Source: JAJRVH01 sp964505995 (GTDB lineage Bacteria; Pseudomonadota; Zetaproteobacteria; Mariprofundales; Mariprofundaceae). Taken from it: DNA of 23,597 bases. The notes below the pieces were generated by a model, which worked only from the letters and a program-made list of their open reading frames with translations, was not told the DNA's origin and ran no database searches. A program made the translations under genes and the position numbers. Location: positions 1-23,597 of the forward strand of contig CAZDLB010000011.1 in NCBI GenBank assembly GCA_964505995.1, written 5' to 3'. This document shows, piece by piece, positions 8,279 through 15,001 of this stretch (position 1 is its first letter; every line of letters starts with the position of its first letter).

Positions 8279-9103
8279 CTACTGGCGAGCCGCCTGCAGC
8301 TCGCAGGCCTGCTCGTAGGTCACGAGATCCGTGATCGTCGGGTTCGGACCACACAGCGGGCAGGCCGGATCCTTGTGCAGCTTCAGCTTCTTCCACTCCA
8401 TGCGCAGCGCATCGAAGGTCATCAGCCGGCCGGACAGGGACTCCCCGATGCCCAGCAGCTCCTTGATCACCTCGACGGCCTGGATCGTGCCCACGGCTCC
8501 CGCCAGAGCCCCCAAGATGCCGGCCTCCGAACAGCTCGGCACCAGTCCGGCCGGCGGCGGCTCGGGATACAGGCAGCGATAGCACGGACCTTCCTTGTGC
8601 GCATGCGGCTTGAAGGTTGCCACCTGTCCCTCGAAGCGGAACATCGCTCCGGAAACCAGCGGCTTTTTCTCGAAAAAGCACGCGTCATTGACCAGAAAGC
8701 GCGTCGGGAAATTGTCGCAGCCGTCAATGACGAGATCGTAGTCGCGGATGATGTCGCGAATGTTCTCCTCGGTGACGAAATGATTGTAGGTCCTCACCGT
8801 CACATCCGGATTCAGCGCCTGCATCGATTCGCGCGCACTCTCCACCTTCGGCATGCCGATACGGTCCTGGGTATGGATGATCTGCCGCTGCAGATTGGAG
8901 GCATCCACGACATCGGCATCGGCAATGCCGATCGTGCCGACGCCGGCTGCGGCCAGATAAAAGGCCACCGGCGAACCCAGGCCGCCGGCGCCGATCATGA
9001 ACACCTTCGATTCGAGCAGCTTTGACTGCCCCTCGGCGCCCACCTCCGGCAGGATGATATGCCGCGAATAGCGCTCGATCTGTTCCTCGGTAAAATCAAT
9101 CAT
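8279..9103 (-). CDS. MoeB/ThiF/HesA-family adenylyltransferase (E1-like sulfur-carrier activator)
   Basis: Proteins of this family adenylate the C-terminal glycine of a ubiquitin-like sulfur carrier (MoaD, ThiS, CysO) so that sulfur can be attached as a thiocarboxylate. The 274-residue product has the nucleotide-binding GAGGLGS (38-44), the conserved DGCDN (127-131), two zinc CxxC pairs (Cys174/Cys177 and Cys248/Cys251), and Cys191 in the CSEAGILG loop. There is no C-terminal rhodanese domain, so the sulfur donor must be another protein. The frame opens further upstream to 9148, but that runs into a hairpin. The ATG at 9103 has AGAGGA at suitable spacing and gives the usual family N-terminus MIDFTEEQIERYSRH. 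It sits between cysK and the sulfite reductase, and its likely partner is the MoaD-like protein at 10442-10720. Confidence 0.9.
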   Translation of the reverse strand: MIDFTEEQIERYSRHIILPEVGAEGQSKLLESKVFMIGAGGLGSPVAFYLAAAGVGTIGIADADVVDASNLQRQIIHTQDRIGMPKVESARESMQALNPDVTVRTYNHFVTEENIRDIIRDYDLVIDGCDNFPTRFLVNDACFFEKKPLVSGAMFRFEGQVATFKPHAHKEGPCYRCLYPEPPPAGLVPSCSEAGILGALAGAVGTIQAVEVIKELLGIGESLSGRLMTFDALRMEWKKLKLHKDPACPLCGPNPTITDLVTYEQACELQAARQ

Positions 9104-9144
9104 GCGATCCATCCTCTTGAGCTTTTCCATCCCGGCGCCAGCGG

Positions 9145-9168
9145 GCACACGAGCCGGCGCTCGTGTGC
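9145..9168 (-). other. Perfect 10-bp hairpin between cysK and the moeB-like gene
   Basis: Positions 9145-9154 and 9159-9168 are perfect reverse complements around a 4-nt CGGC loop. The hairpin begins 22 nt after the cysK stop and ends about 40 nt before the moeB-like start. No T-run follows, so it is not a standard intrinsic terminator. It could be an mRNA processing or stability element that sets different levels of the upstream and downstream parts of the operon. Confidence 0.6.
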
Positions 9169-9190
9169 GATGCGTGCCGGATGTTGCGAA

Positions 9191-10123
<933 letters not shown>

Positions 10124-10136
10124 ATTACATCTCCAT

Positions 10137-10162
10137 GGGTGTTGTTTTATTATTTTACACCC
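10137..10162 (-). other. AT-rich spacer with short inverted repeat upstream of cysK
   Basis: The 51-nt spacer between the NIL-domain gene and cysK is strikingly AT-rich compared with the rest of the window. It contains a 6-bp inverted repeat (10137-10142 with 10157-10162) around a 14-nt A/T loop. It could be a weak hairpin, an internal promoter region (TAAAAT on the minus strand resembles a -10 box, with no good -35), or an operator. The evidence does not choose between these. Confidence 0.3.
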
Positions 10163-10174
10163 TTCGTGCGTATA

Positions 10175-10414
10175 TTAGCCCTCGATGATGCCCTGTTCAA
10201 TGGGCTCGACATGCACACCCTGTTTTTCCAGCCAGGCCACGGCCGCCTCGACGACATCATCCTCGCCGTCGATCTCCAGTCCGACCAGCCCCATGTGATC
10301 CTTCACCTCGGCGGTGCGGATGTTGGTCACGACATCGAACTCGTGACCAAGCTTCCAGATGATGGGCTCGGTCACCGTGTCCTGATTGAAGTTCAGGTAG
10401 ACCCTCAGTTTCAT
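10175..10414 (-). CDS. Stand-alone NIL-domain protein
   Basis: The 79-residue protein matches the NIL domain, a small ferredoxin-like alpha/beta fold found at the C-terminus of the methionine ABC transporter ATPase MetN and as a free protein in sulfur amino-acid loci. The typical segments are visible: TEPIIW near the N-terminus, VVTNIRTAEV in the middle, and a C-terminal WLEKQGVHVEPI. There is no iron-sulfur ferredoxin extension. It probably binds a sulfur amino acid or aids the sulfur-carrier machinery, but its role is not established. An in-frame TTG five codons upstream is possible. The ATG at 10414 is better placed behind a GAGGGGGAAGG ribosome site. It lies 27 nt after the MoaD-like gene. 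Confidence 0.85.
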   Translation of the reverse strand: MKLRVYLNFNQDTVTEPIIWKLGHEFDVVTNIRTAEVKDHMGLVGLEIDGEDDVVEAAVAWLEKQGVHVEPIEQGIIEG

Positions 10415-10441
10415 CGCCTTCCCCCTCAAACGCCCGCGGCT

Positions 10442-10720
10442 TCAGCAACCGCCGGCAATCGCCGGAACGATGGACACCTCATCGCCATCCTTCAGCGCCG
10501 TATTGCGGCCATCGAGGAAGCGGACATCCTCGTCGTTGAGATAGACATTCACGAAACGGCGAATCTCGCCATTCTCGTCGCAGATGCGCTCCTTCAGGCC
10601 CGGATGCGCAGCCTCGAGATTCTCGATCAGCTCGCCGATGCTGCCTGCCTCGACGCTGACCTCATCGGCCCCTCCGGTCAGCTTGCGCAGCGGGGTCGGG
10701 ATTCGTACGGATACAGCCAT
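10442..10720 (-). CDS. MoaD/ThiS-family sulfur-carrier protein ending Gly-Gly-Cys
   Basis: This 92-residue protein has the ubiquitin-like beta-grasp pattern of MoaD, ThiS and CysO: an N-terminal beta hairpin beginning MAVSVRIPTPLRK, a helix with IGELIENLE, the FVNVYLND strand, and LKDGDEVSIVPAIAGG at the end. In the family the terminal di-glycine is adenylated by an E1-like enzyme and converted to a thiocarboxylate that donates sulfur. Here one extra residue, Cys92, follows Gly90-Gly91, so the tail would have to be trimmed first, as known for some carriers that need a JAMM-type protease. The ATG at 10720 has AGGAGA 6 nt upstream. It lies 37 nt behind the threonine-synthase-like gene; its probable partner is the MoeB-like protein. 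A molybdopterin role is unlikely, because no other moa genes are seen. Confidence 0.88.
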   Translation of the reverse strand: MAVSVRIPTPLRKLTGGADEVSVEAGSIGELIENLEAAHPGLKERICDENGEIRRFVNVYLNDEDVRFLDGRNTALKDGDEVSIVPAIAGGC

Positions 10721-10757
10721 GATATTTCTCCTGTCTCTGGTGTGATGTTCTGCCCGT

Positions 10758-12017
10758 TCAGGCAGCCAGCTTCGAGGCCTGCCGGTCGGACTCGGCGAGC
10801 GCATCGAACTCCTTGAGGCTGGCCTCGATGATACGCGGCTTGGCGATCGCGTCGATGACTGCCTCCTGCGTCTTCAGGCCATTGCCGGTGATGCACAGCA
10901 CGATGGACTCGTCGCGCGGCAGCCTGCCGTTCTCGATCATCTTCTTCGCACAGCCGAGCGTCACGCCGCCGGCGGTTTCGGCAAAGATACCCTCGGTCTC
11001 GGCCAGCAGCTTCATCGCCTCGACAACCTCCTGATCGGAAACATCCTCGGCCCAGCCGCCGGACTCGCGGATCACGCGATTGGCATAATAGCCATCCGCC
11101 GGATTGCCGATGGCCAGCGACTTGGCGATGGTATTGGCATGCACCGGATGGATCAGGTCGGTGCCCTCCTTGACCGATTTCGAGATCGGCGAGCAGCCGG
11201 TCGCCTGGGCGCCGTACACGGCCGTGCCGTTATCCTCGATCAGGCCCAGCTTGATGAATTCCTGAATCGCCTTGTGCACCTTCGTACACAGCGACCCGGA
11301 TGCCATCGGCACAACGACATGCTTCGGCGCCCGCCAGCCCAGCTGCTCCATCATCTCATAGCCCAGGGTCTTGGATCCCTCGGCATAGAACGGCCGCACA
11401 TTGACGTTGACGAAGGCCCAGCCGTACTTGCCGGCCACCTCGGAGCACAGCCGGTTCACATCGTCATACTTGCCCTTGATGCCGATGATCTTCGTGCCGA
11501 AGATGCCGGCCCCAAGCACCTTGCCCTGCTCGAGGTCATGCGGGATGAAGACATAGGAATCCAGGCCGGCCGCCGCCGCATTCGCCGCCACGGATCCGGC
11601 CAGATTGCCGGTCGAGGCACAGGCCACGGTCGTAAAGCCGAATTCCACGGCCTTGGACAGCGCCACGGAAACGACGCGATCCTTGAACGACAGCGTCGGA
11701 TAGCAGACCGAATCGTTCTTGATATACAGCTCGGATACGCCCAGCGCCTTCTCCAGGTTGCGCGCCCGGATCAGCGGCGTATAGCCATTGAGAGCGCCAA
11801 CCGTCGGCTCGCCATCGATCGGCAGCAGCTCGCGATAGCGCCACATCGTCTGCGGACGCGACTCGATCAGCTCCCGGGTCAGCTTGCCCTTGAGCCTGTC
11901 GTAATCGTAGACCACCTCAAGCGGACCGAAGCAGAACTCGCAGACATGGGTCGGCTCGATCGGATATTCCTGACCACATTCCCGACACTTCAGCGCGCGT
12001 ACAATTCCCTGACTCAT
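10758..12017 (-). CDS. Threonine-synthase-family PLP enzyme under SAM riboswitch control
   Basis: The 419-residue protein belongs to the fold-type II PLP enzymes annotated as threonine synthase, which convert O-phosphohomoserine to threonine. It starts with a zinc ribbon (Cys11, Cys14, Cys26, Cys29) seen in one branch of the family. The PLP lysine is Lys112 in YPTLSFKDR; common threonine synthases have NPTxSFKDR, so this site is somewhat divergent. A STGNLAG substrate/PLP loop and a C-terminal CITGNGLK follow. The ATG at 12017 has GGAG 6 nt upstream. It is the first gene after a SAM-I riboswitch and is followed directly by a sulfur carrier gene. That context suits homocysteine or methionine synthesis better than threonine, so the true acceptor may be sulfur rather than water. 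The family call is firm; the reaction is uncertain. Confidence 0.85.
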   Translation of the reverse strand: MSQGIVRALKCRECGQEYPIEPTHVCEFCFGPLEVVYDYDRLKGKLTRELIESRPQTMWRYRELLPIDGEPTVGALNGYTPLIRARNLEKALGVSELYIKNDSVCYPTLSFKDRVVSVALSKAVEFGFTTVACASTGNLAGSVAANAAAAGLDSYVFIPHDLEQGKVLGAGIFGTKIIGIKGKYDDVNRLCSEVAGKYGWAFVNVNVRPFYAEGSKTLGYEMMEQLGWRAPKHVVVPMASGSLCTKVHKAIQEFIKLGLIEDNGTAVYGAQATGCSPISKSVKEGTDLIHPVHANTIAKSLAIGNPADGYYANRVIRESGGWAEDVSDQEVVEAMKLLAETEGIFAETAGGVTLGCAKKMIENGRLPRDESIVLCITGNGLKTQEAVIDAIAKPRIIEASLKEFDALAESDRQASKLAA

Positions 12018-12043
12018 TCCACACTCCAGAACATCGAACCCGG

Positions 12044-12077
12044 AAAAAGAAAAAACCCCTGCGATGAAGCAGAGGTT
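12044..12077 (-). terminator. Intrinsic terminator of the SAM riboswitch expression platform
   Basis: On the minus strand a 7-bp stem (12069-12075 with 12056-12062, including one G-U pair), extended to 9 bp by two A-T pairs, has a 6-nt loop. A U-rich tail follows: six T, one C, five T (12055 down to 12044). It lies between the SAM aptamer and the ribosome site of the threonine-synthase-like gene. The loop and 3' arm (12061-12067) are perfectly complementary over 7 bases to the 3' strand of the aptamer's P1 region (12121-12127). That gives a mutually exclusive antiterminator. Confidence 0.92.
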
Positions 12078-12117
12078 GAACGAAAATCACGCTTTGCAGC
12101 GCAAGCCATCAACCCGT

Positions 12118-12245
12118 GCATCATCGCTCCCTCGGAACACCCTCGGGCAGGCATTGGCACCTTTCCTGAACCGTTGCGTGACAACGGCTTCGGCGGTTGC
12201 CGCGGCTTCGCTGGGCCTGTAACCCTCCACCGCTCTTGATAAAGC
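12118..12245 (-). promoter_or_regulatory. SAM-I (S-box) riboswitch aptamer
   Basis: Reading the minus strand, the conserved S-box blocks appear in order: TTATCAAGAG, GGTGGAGGG, a GGCCC...GCGAAGCC loop, CGGCAACC, a P3 hairpin with six perfect G/C-rich pairs around TCACG, AGGAAAGGTGCCAATGCC, and a closing P1 strand. P1 pairs 12238-12245 with 12118-12125 (one mismatch, one wobble). The class binds S-adenosylmethionine and, when bound, stabilises P1 and allows the downstream terminator to form, switching the operon off. The 7-base match between 12121-12127 and 12061-12067 supplies the antiterminator. I identified it by eye from conserved blocks. A covariance-model search would confirm the class. 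Confidence 0.92.
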
Positions 12246-12268
12246 CGGATTTCCAAATTGTGCGGCGA

Positions 12269-12296
12269 ATTATCTGGAGCTCCCGGGAAAACGCAA
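12269..12296 (-). promoter_or_regulatory. Probable sigma-70 promoter for the riboswitch operon
   Basis: On the minus strand a -35-like TTGCGT (12291-12296) and a -10-like GATAAT (12269-12274) are separated by 16 nt. Transcription would start near 12262, about 17 nt before the SAM aptamer, which is the expected layout for a riboswitch leader. The interval 12275-12395 shows no coding frame that I can support. Confidence 0.6.
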
Positions 12297-12395
12297 GCTC
12301 TTTGATCACCTGGCCATCGCAGAGACAGGTGGAATGCTTCCAGAACCACATTCAGGCAGATACGAGCCGTCGCCTTTGGCTTTCTCGCCGAAGGG

Positions 12396-12830
12396 CTACA
12401 GACGCTCGATCCATCGGGCCACGTCTTCGTTGAGCAGATCAGCAACCATTTCGAAGTAATCCCTGGGCTTCCGATATGGATCGGGAATCGGCCGCCCATT
12501 CCATTGCCCCAGCTCGAATACCTTTCCCTTGGCAAAGGGATCGAGCCTCAGAACTTCATCGCCCTGGAAGGGCTCCATCACCAGGATCAAATCCGATGAG
12601 CGAATCATCCGGAGATCGATCTGTCGAGCCCGATGCCCCGATATGTCAATGCCCTGCTCTGCAAGCAGTTCGATCGCAAAAGGCTCGGCCGGCCTGCCCA
12701 CGAGCGCAGCCACACCGGCCGAAGCCACCCGGATCGAATCCGGATGCGGCAATGCGGCGCGGAACATGCCTTCGGCCATGGGACTGCGGCAGATATTGCC
12801 GACACAAACCATCAAAACCTGTTCGATCAT
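12396..12830 (-). CDS. Low-molecular-weight protein tyrosine phosphatase
   Basis: The 144-residue protein has the signature phosphate loop CVGNICRS (Cys9 to Arg15, CX5R) directly at the N-terminus and the catalytic aspartate in DPY at 117-119, as in Wzb/Etp/YwlE-type enzymes. The VMEPFQ segment (84-89) fits the bacterial Wzb-like subgroup that dephosphorylates tyrosine kinases of exopolysaccharide export. No kinase or polysaccharide gene is in the window, and arsenate reductase activity is a less likely alternative. The ATG at 12830 is preceded by AAGGAG. The open frame continues upstream into a cold-shock gene end and the N gap, but that part is not coding. It is convergent with nothing, and lies upstream of the SAM riboswitch leader. 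Confidence 0.92.
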   Translation of the reverse strand: MIEQVLMVCVGNICRSPMAEGMFRAALPHPDSIRVASAGVAALVGRPAEPFAIELLAEQGIDISGHRARQIDLRMIRSSDLILVMEPFQGDEVLRLDPFAKGKVFELGQWNGRPIPDPYRKPRDYFEMVADLLNEDVARWIERL

Positions 12831-12859
12831 ATGGCTCCTTCCGACATCGTAAAATGACA

Positions 12860-12888
12860 GGGCCCCCCGCATCCAGTACAGGGGGCCC
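12860..12888 (-). terminator. GC-rich hairpin downstream of the cold-shock gene
   Basis: Positions 12860-12867 and 12881-12888 form a perfect 8-bp stem of G/C only, with a 13-nt loop. On the minus strand a short CATTTTA follows rather than a true U-tract. The position, about 17 nt past the cold-shock stop and before the phosphatase gene, fits a cold-shock transcript terminator that partially reads through. Confidence 0.55.
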
Positions 12889-12904
12889 CGGGGTTCAAGC
12901 GGGA

Positions 12905-12959
12905 TCAGCCCGGAATAACGTTCTTCGCCTGCGGACCCTTCTGTCCTTCCTCGACCTCG
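12905..12959 (-). pseudogene. Second copy of the last 55 bp of the cold-shock gene (probable assembly duplicate)
   Basis: These 55 bases are identical to 13060-13114, the 3' end of the cspA-like gene, including its stop codon. They abut the run of 100 N. The simplest explanation is that two contigs sharing a k-mer-length overlap were joined with an arbitrary gap, so this is the same gene end represented twice. A real tandem cold-shock gene, broken by the gap, is possible but less likely. Confidence 0.7.
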
Positions 12960-13059
12960 NNNNNNNNNNNNNNNNNNNNNNNNNNNNNNNNNNNNNNNNN
13001 NNNNNNNNNNNNNNNNNNNNNNNNNNNNNNNNNNNNNNNNNNNNNNNNNNNNNNNNNNN
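12960..13059. other. Scaffold gap of exactly 100 N
   Basis: The run of N is exactly 100 long, a conventional placeholder for a gap of unknown size. Identical 55-bp sequence sits on both sides. The true distance, and even the adjacency of the two sides, is not proven by this sequence. Confidence 0.98.
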
Positions 13060-13263
13060 TCAGCCCGGAATAACGTTCTTCGCCTGCGGACCCTTCTGTC
13101 CTTCCTCGACCTCGAACTCGACCCGCTGGCCCTCGTCGAGCCGCTTGAATCCGTCCGCCTGGATCGCGGAGAAATGGACGAAGACGTCATCGCCGCCGTC
13201 ATCCTGCGCAATGAAGCCGAAGCCCTTTGCGTCGTTGAACCATTTTACTGTTCCTGTTGCCAT
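13060..13263 (-). CDS. CspA-family cold-shock protein
   Basis: This 67-residue single cold-shock domain binds single-stranded nucleic acid and acts as an RNA chaperone. RNP1 is KGFGFI (13-18) and RNP2 is VFVHF (27-31), and the length is typical. The ATG at 13263 has GAGGT about 10 nt upstream. The leader of roughly 60-180 nt between the preceding gene and this start contains a GATAAT (-10-like) at 13324-13329 without a convincing -35. Its last 55 bp recur before the N gap, so it lies at a contig edge. The gene is bracketed by two hairpins with almost the same G/C arms (12860-12888 and 13384-13405). Confidence 0.93.
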   Translation of the reverse strand: MATGTVKWFNDAKGFGFIAQDDGGDDVFVHFSAIQADGFKRLDEGQRVEFEVEEGQKGPQAKNVIPG

Positions 13264-13383
13264 GATCTTTCATACCTCAATCAAAATATCGTGCATGCGT
13301 GCTCTGGGAGATTTGAACCGGGAATTATCTTGGGAATACTTCCAGGAAAACCTTCATCAGGATGGCCTGCATGTCGCAGTGTA

Positions 13384-13405
13384 GGCCCCCGCTGATGTGG
13401 GGGCC
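13384..13405 (-). terminator. GC-rich hairpin downstream of the YiaD-like gene
   Basis: A perfect 7-bp stem (13384-13390 with 13399-13405) has an 8-nt loop and begins about 40 nt past the lipoprotein stop. No U-tract follows on the minus strand, although an AAAATTTTT tract lies just before it. This tract follows a smaller CGGGC/GCCCG stem near 13414-13435. Either structure could end the secretion operon transcript. Confidence 0.45.
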
Positions 13406-13445
13406 AGAAAAATTTTGCCGGGCTAGCGTGTCGCCCGTTTCTGTC

Positions 13446-14141
13446 CTACTGGATGTCCCGGTCCGGAATGATCAACAGCTCCACACGGCGATTGAGCTGC
13501 CGGCCGGCCTCGGTCTCGTTGCTGGCGCGCGGCTCATCCTCGCCACGACCCTCCGTCAGCATGCGTCGGGGATCCACGCCGGCATCGGCCAGATAGAGCT
13601 TCACGGCATTGGCGCGGCGCTCCGAAAGCGCCTGGTTGTAGGCCCGTGAGCCGCGGCTGTCCGTGTGTCCGGTGATCCTGACCGTCGTGCGGGTATATCG
13701 TGCGAGGATATCGGCCACCTTGTCCAGGGTCCGGGTAAACGCCGGTTTCAGCTCGGCGGAGTCATAATCAAAGGAAACCTCGCTGTTCATCGTGATCTTC
13801 AGATTCTCGTTCTTCAGCCGCTCGATCTCGATGTCATGCGCCCGGCGCTCCTCGGCCAGCTGCCGTTCGAACTCGGCCTGCTGCTTGTCCATGTAGTAGC
13901 CGACACCCGCGCCCATGGCGCCGCCGGCCGCGCCACCGATCAGCGCACCCCTGAGCGCACCGCCGGAATGGTCCTGCTGGTAGCCGATAACCGCACCGGC
14001 AATCGCACCGATCGCCGCCCCCGTGGCTGCGCCCTGCTTGGTCTTCCGGTTCGGGTCATTGGGATCGCTGACGCAGGCGCTCAGCATCAGCGCCCCCGCG
14101 CATGCGACAATAATTCCTTTCGTGCTCTTCCTGTCTGTCAT
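13446..14141 (-). CDS. YiaD-like OmpA-family outer-membrane lipoprotein
   Basis: The 231-residue protein has a lipoprotein signal ending LSAC (Cys23). A glycine-rich stretch follows (about 37-82, glycine-zipper type), then a charged helix or coiled coil (85-115) and a C-terminal OmpA-like peptidoglycan-binding domain (119-227). In that domain GHTDSRG, NQALSERRA and NRRVE carry the expected ligand-binding residues. It would anchor the outer membrane to the cell wall. The frame opens 63 codons further upstream into gspN, but the ATG at 14141 follows AAGGAGAG and begins a proper signal peptide. It lies 34 nt after gspN, so it may be the last gene of the secretion operon. Diguanylate-cyclase-linked or Pal-like roles cannot be excluded. 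Confidence 0.9.
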   Translation of the reverse strand: MTDRKSTKGIIVACAGALMLSACVSDPNDPNRKTKQGAATGAAIGAIAGAVIGYQQDHSGGALRGALIGGAAGGAMGAGVGYYMDKQQAEFERQLAEERRAHDIEIERLKNENLKITMNSEVSFDYDSAELKPAFTRTLDKVADILARYTRTTVRITGHTDSRGSRAYNQALSERRANAVKLYLADAGVDPRRMLTEGRGEDEPRASNETEAGRQLNRRVELLIIPDRDIQ

Positions 14142-14175
14142 GATTCTCTCCTTGCAATCGTTTCGCCTGTACCGG

Positions 14176-14979
14176 CTACAGCAGACGCCATTGCGGTCGT
14201 GCCAGCGTGCCGGAAAGCTGGACCTGCCTCGGGGCATCCCCAAGCAGCATCCCGATGGCCGGCGCCGCATTCGTTCCGGCCTGCACCATCGCGGTGCCGC
14301 CCAGACGCCAGCTGCGCGCGTCCAGACCACGGATGCTCAATGTGCCGCTCGCATCCAGGCGCAGCTCCGCCCCACCCCGGAACCGCCATTGCCAGGCACC
14401 GTGATCCGATGCGGACAGGCTTGCCTGATAATCGCCCAGCGGCATCGTCGATCCGGCAAGCTTCGCCTTCAGCCCTGCAATCTGCAAGCCCAGTTCGCCC
14501 CGCTGCGGCAGGCCGCCGGCAATGAGCAGCGCACCGCTCAGCTCGGCCGACCCTTGCAGCTGCACCGGCAATGACAGCGGCAGCCTTTCCAGATCGATCT
14601 GAGCCCGAATCCTAGTCATTTCCAGGCCACCATCCTGCTGCCGCAGCCGTGCATGCAGATGCATACCTGCGGACTCGGCATCGATGACGGCCGCCGGTGC
14701 CCCCGACCATAACATGGCCAGCGAGGGGCGGACGGTGATTTTTTCCACGATGAGCGGATCGGGCTGGTTCGGGATATCTACCCGCACCCCGGAAAGCACG
14801 GCCGAAACCCCGTGCAACTCAAGCCCATCATACGAAACGGGGACGGAGACGCGGGCAAGCTGCGCATCAAGCTGGCTCCGAAGCCATGGCTCCGGCTCCC
14901 AGCGCAAAGCCAGAAACAGCGGCAGGGCCAGGACAAACATCAGTCCCAGCTGCCATGGCTTCCACGAAACCGGCTGCAT
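14176..14979 (-). CDS. gspN: Type II secretion system protein N
   Basis: GspN is an inner-membrane accessory component of the T2SS. The 267-residue product has one N-terminal transmembrane helix (about 10-26) and a beta-rich periplasmic part with repeated short strands of the GspN type. Sequence conservation in this family is low, so the call rests partly on its place directly behind gspM. The frame extends upstream to 15048 inside gspM. I take the ATG at 14979, 22 nt after gspM, because it gives a compact membrane anchor, although its ribosome site is weak. The exact start is uncertain by several codons. Confidence 0.75.
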   Translation of the reverse strand: MQPVSWKPWQLGLMFVLALPLFLALRWEPEPWLRSQLDAQLARVSVPVSYDGLELHGVSAVLSGVRVDIPNQPDPLIVEKITVRPSLAMLWSGAPAAVIDAESAGMHLHARLRQQDGGLEMTRIRAQIDLERLPLSLPVQLQGSAELSGALLIAGGLPQRGELGLQIAGLKAKLAGSTMPLGDYQASLSASDHGAWQWRFRGGAELRLDASGTLSIRGLDARSWRLGGTAMVQAGTNAAPAIGMLLGDAPRQVQLSGTLARPQWRLL

Positions 14980-15001
14980 TCCGCTGCGCGAATCCAAGCG
15001 T

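Noticed and set aside
10442..10720. Molybdopterin synthase small subunit (MoaD) for molybdenum cofactor synthesis
   Set aside because: No moaE, moaA/C or other cofactor genes are visible, the neighbours are all sulfur assimilation genes, and the tail ends GGC instead of GG.
12014..12535. Open frame of 173 codons covering the leader of the threonine-synthase-like gene
   Set aside because: It overlaps the SAM riboswitch, terminator and the phosphatase end in another frame. The conserved RNA structure explains this interval better than a protein.
12396..13211. 271-codon frame running from the phosphatase through the N gap
   Set aside because: Only the 144-residue phosphatase part is coding. 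The rest reads the cold-shock gene out of frame and crosses 100 N of unknown sequence.
13324..13352. Promoter for the cold-shock gene
   Set aside because: A GATAAT at 13324-13329 looks like a -10 box, but no acceptable -35 lies 15-18 nt upstream, so I did not list it as a feature.
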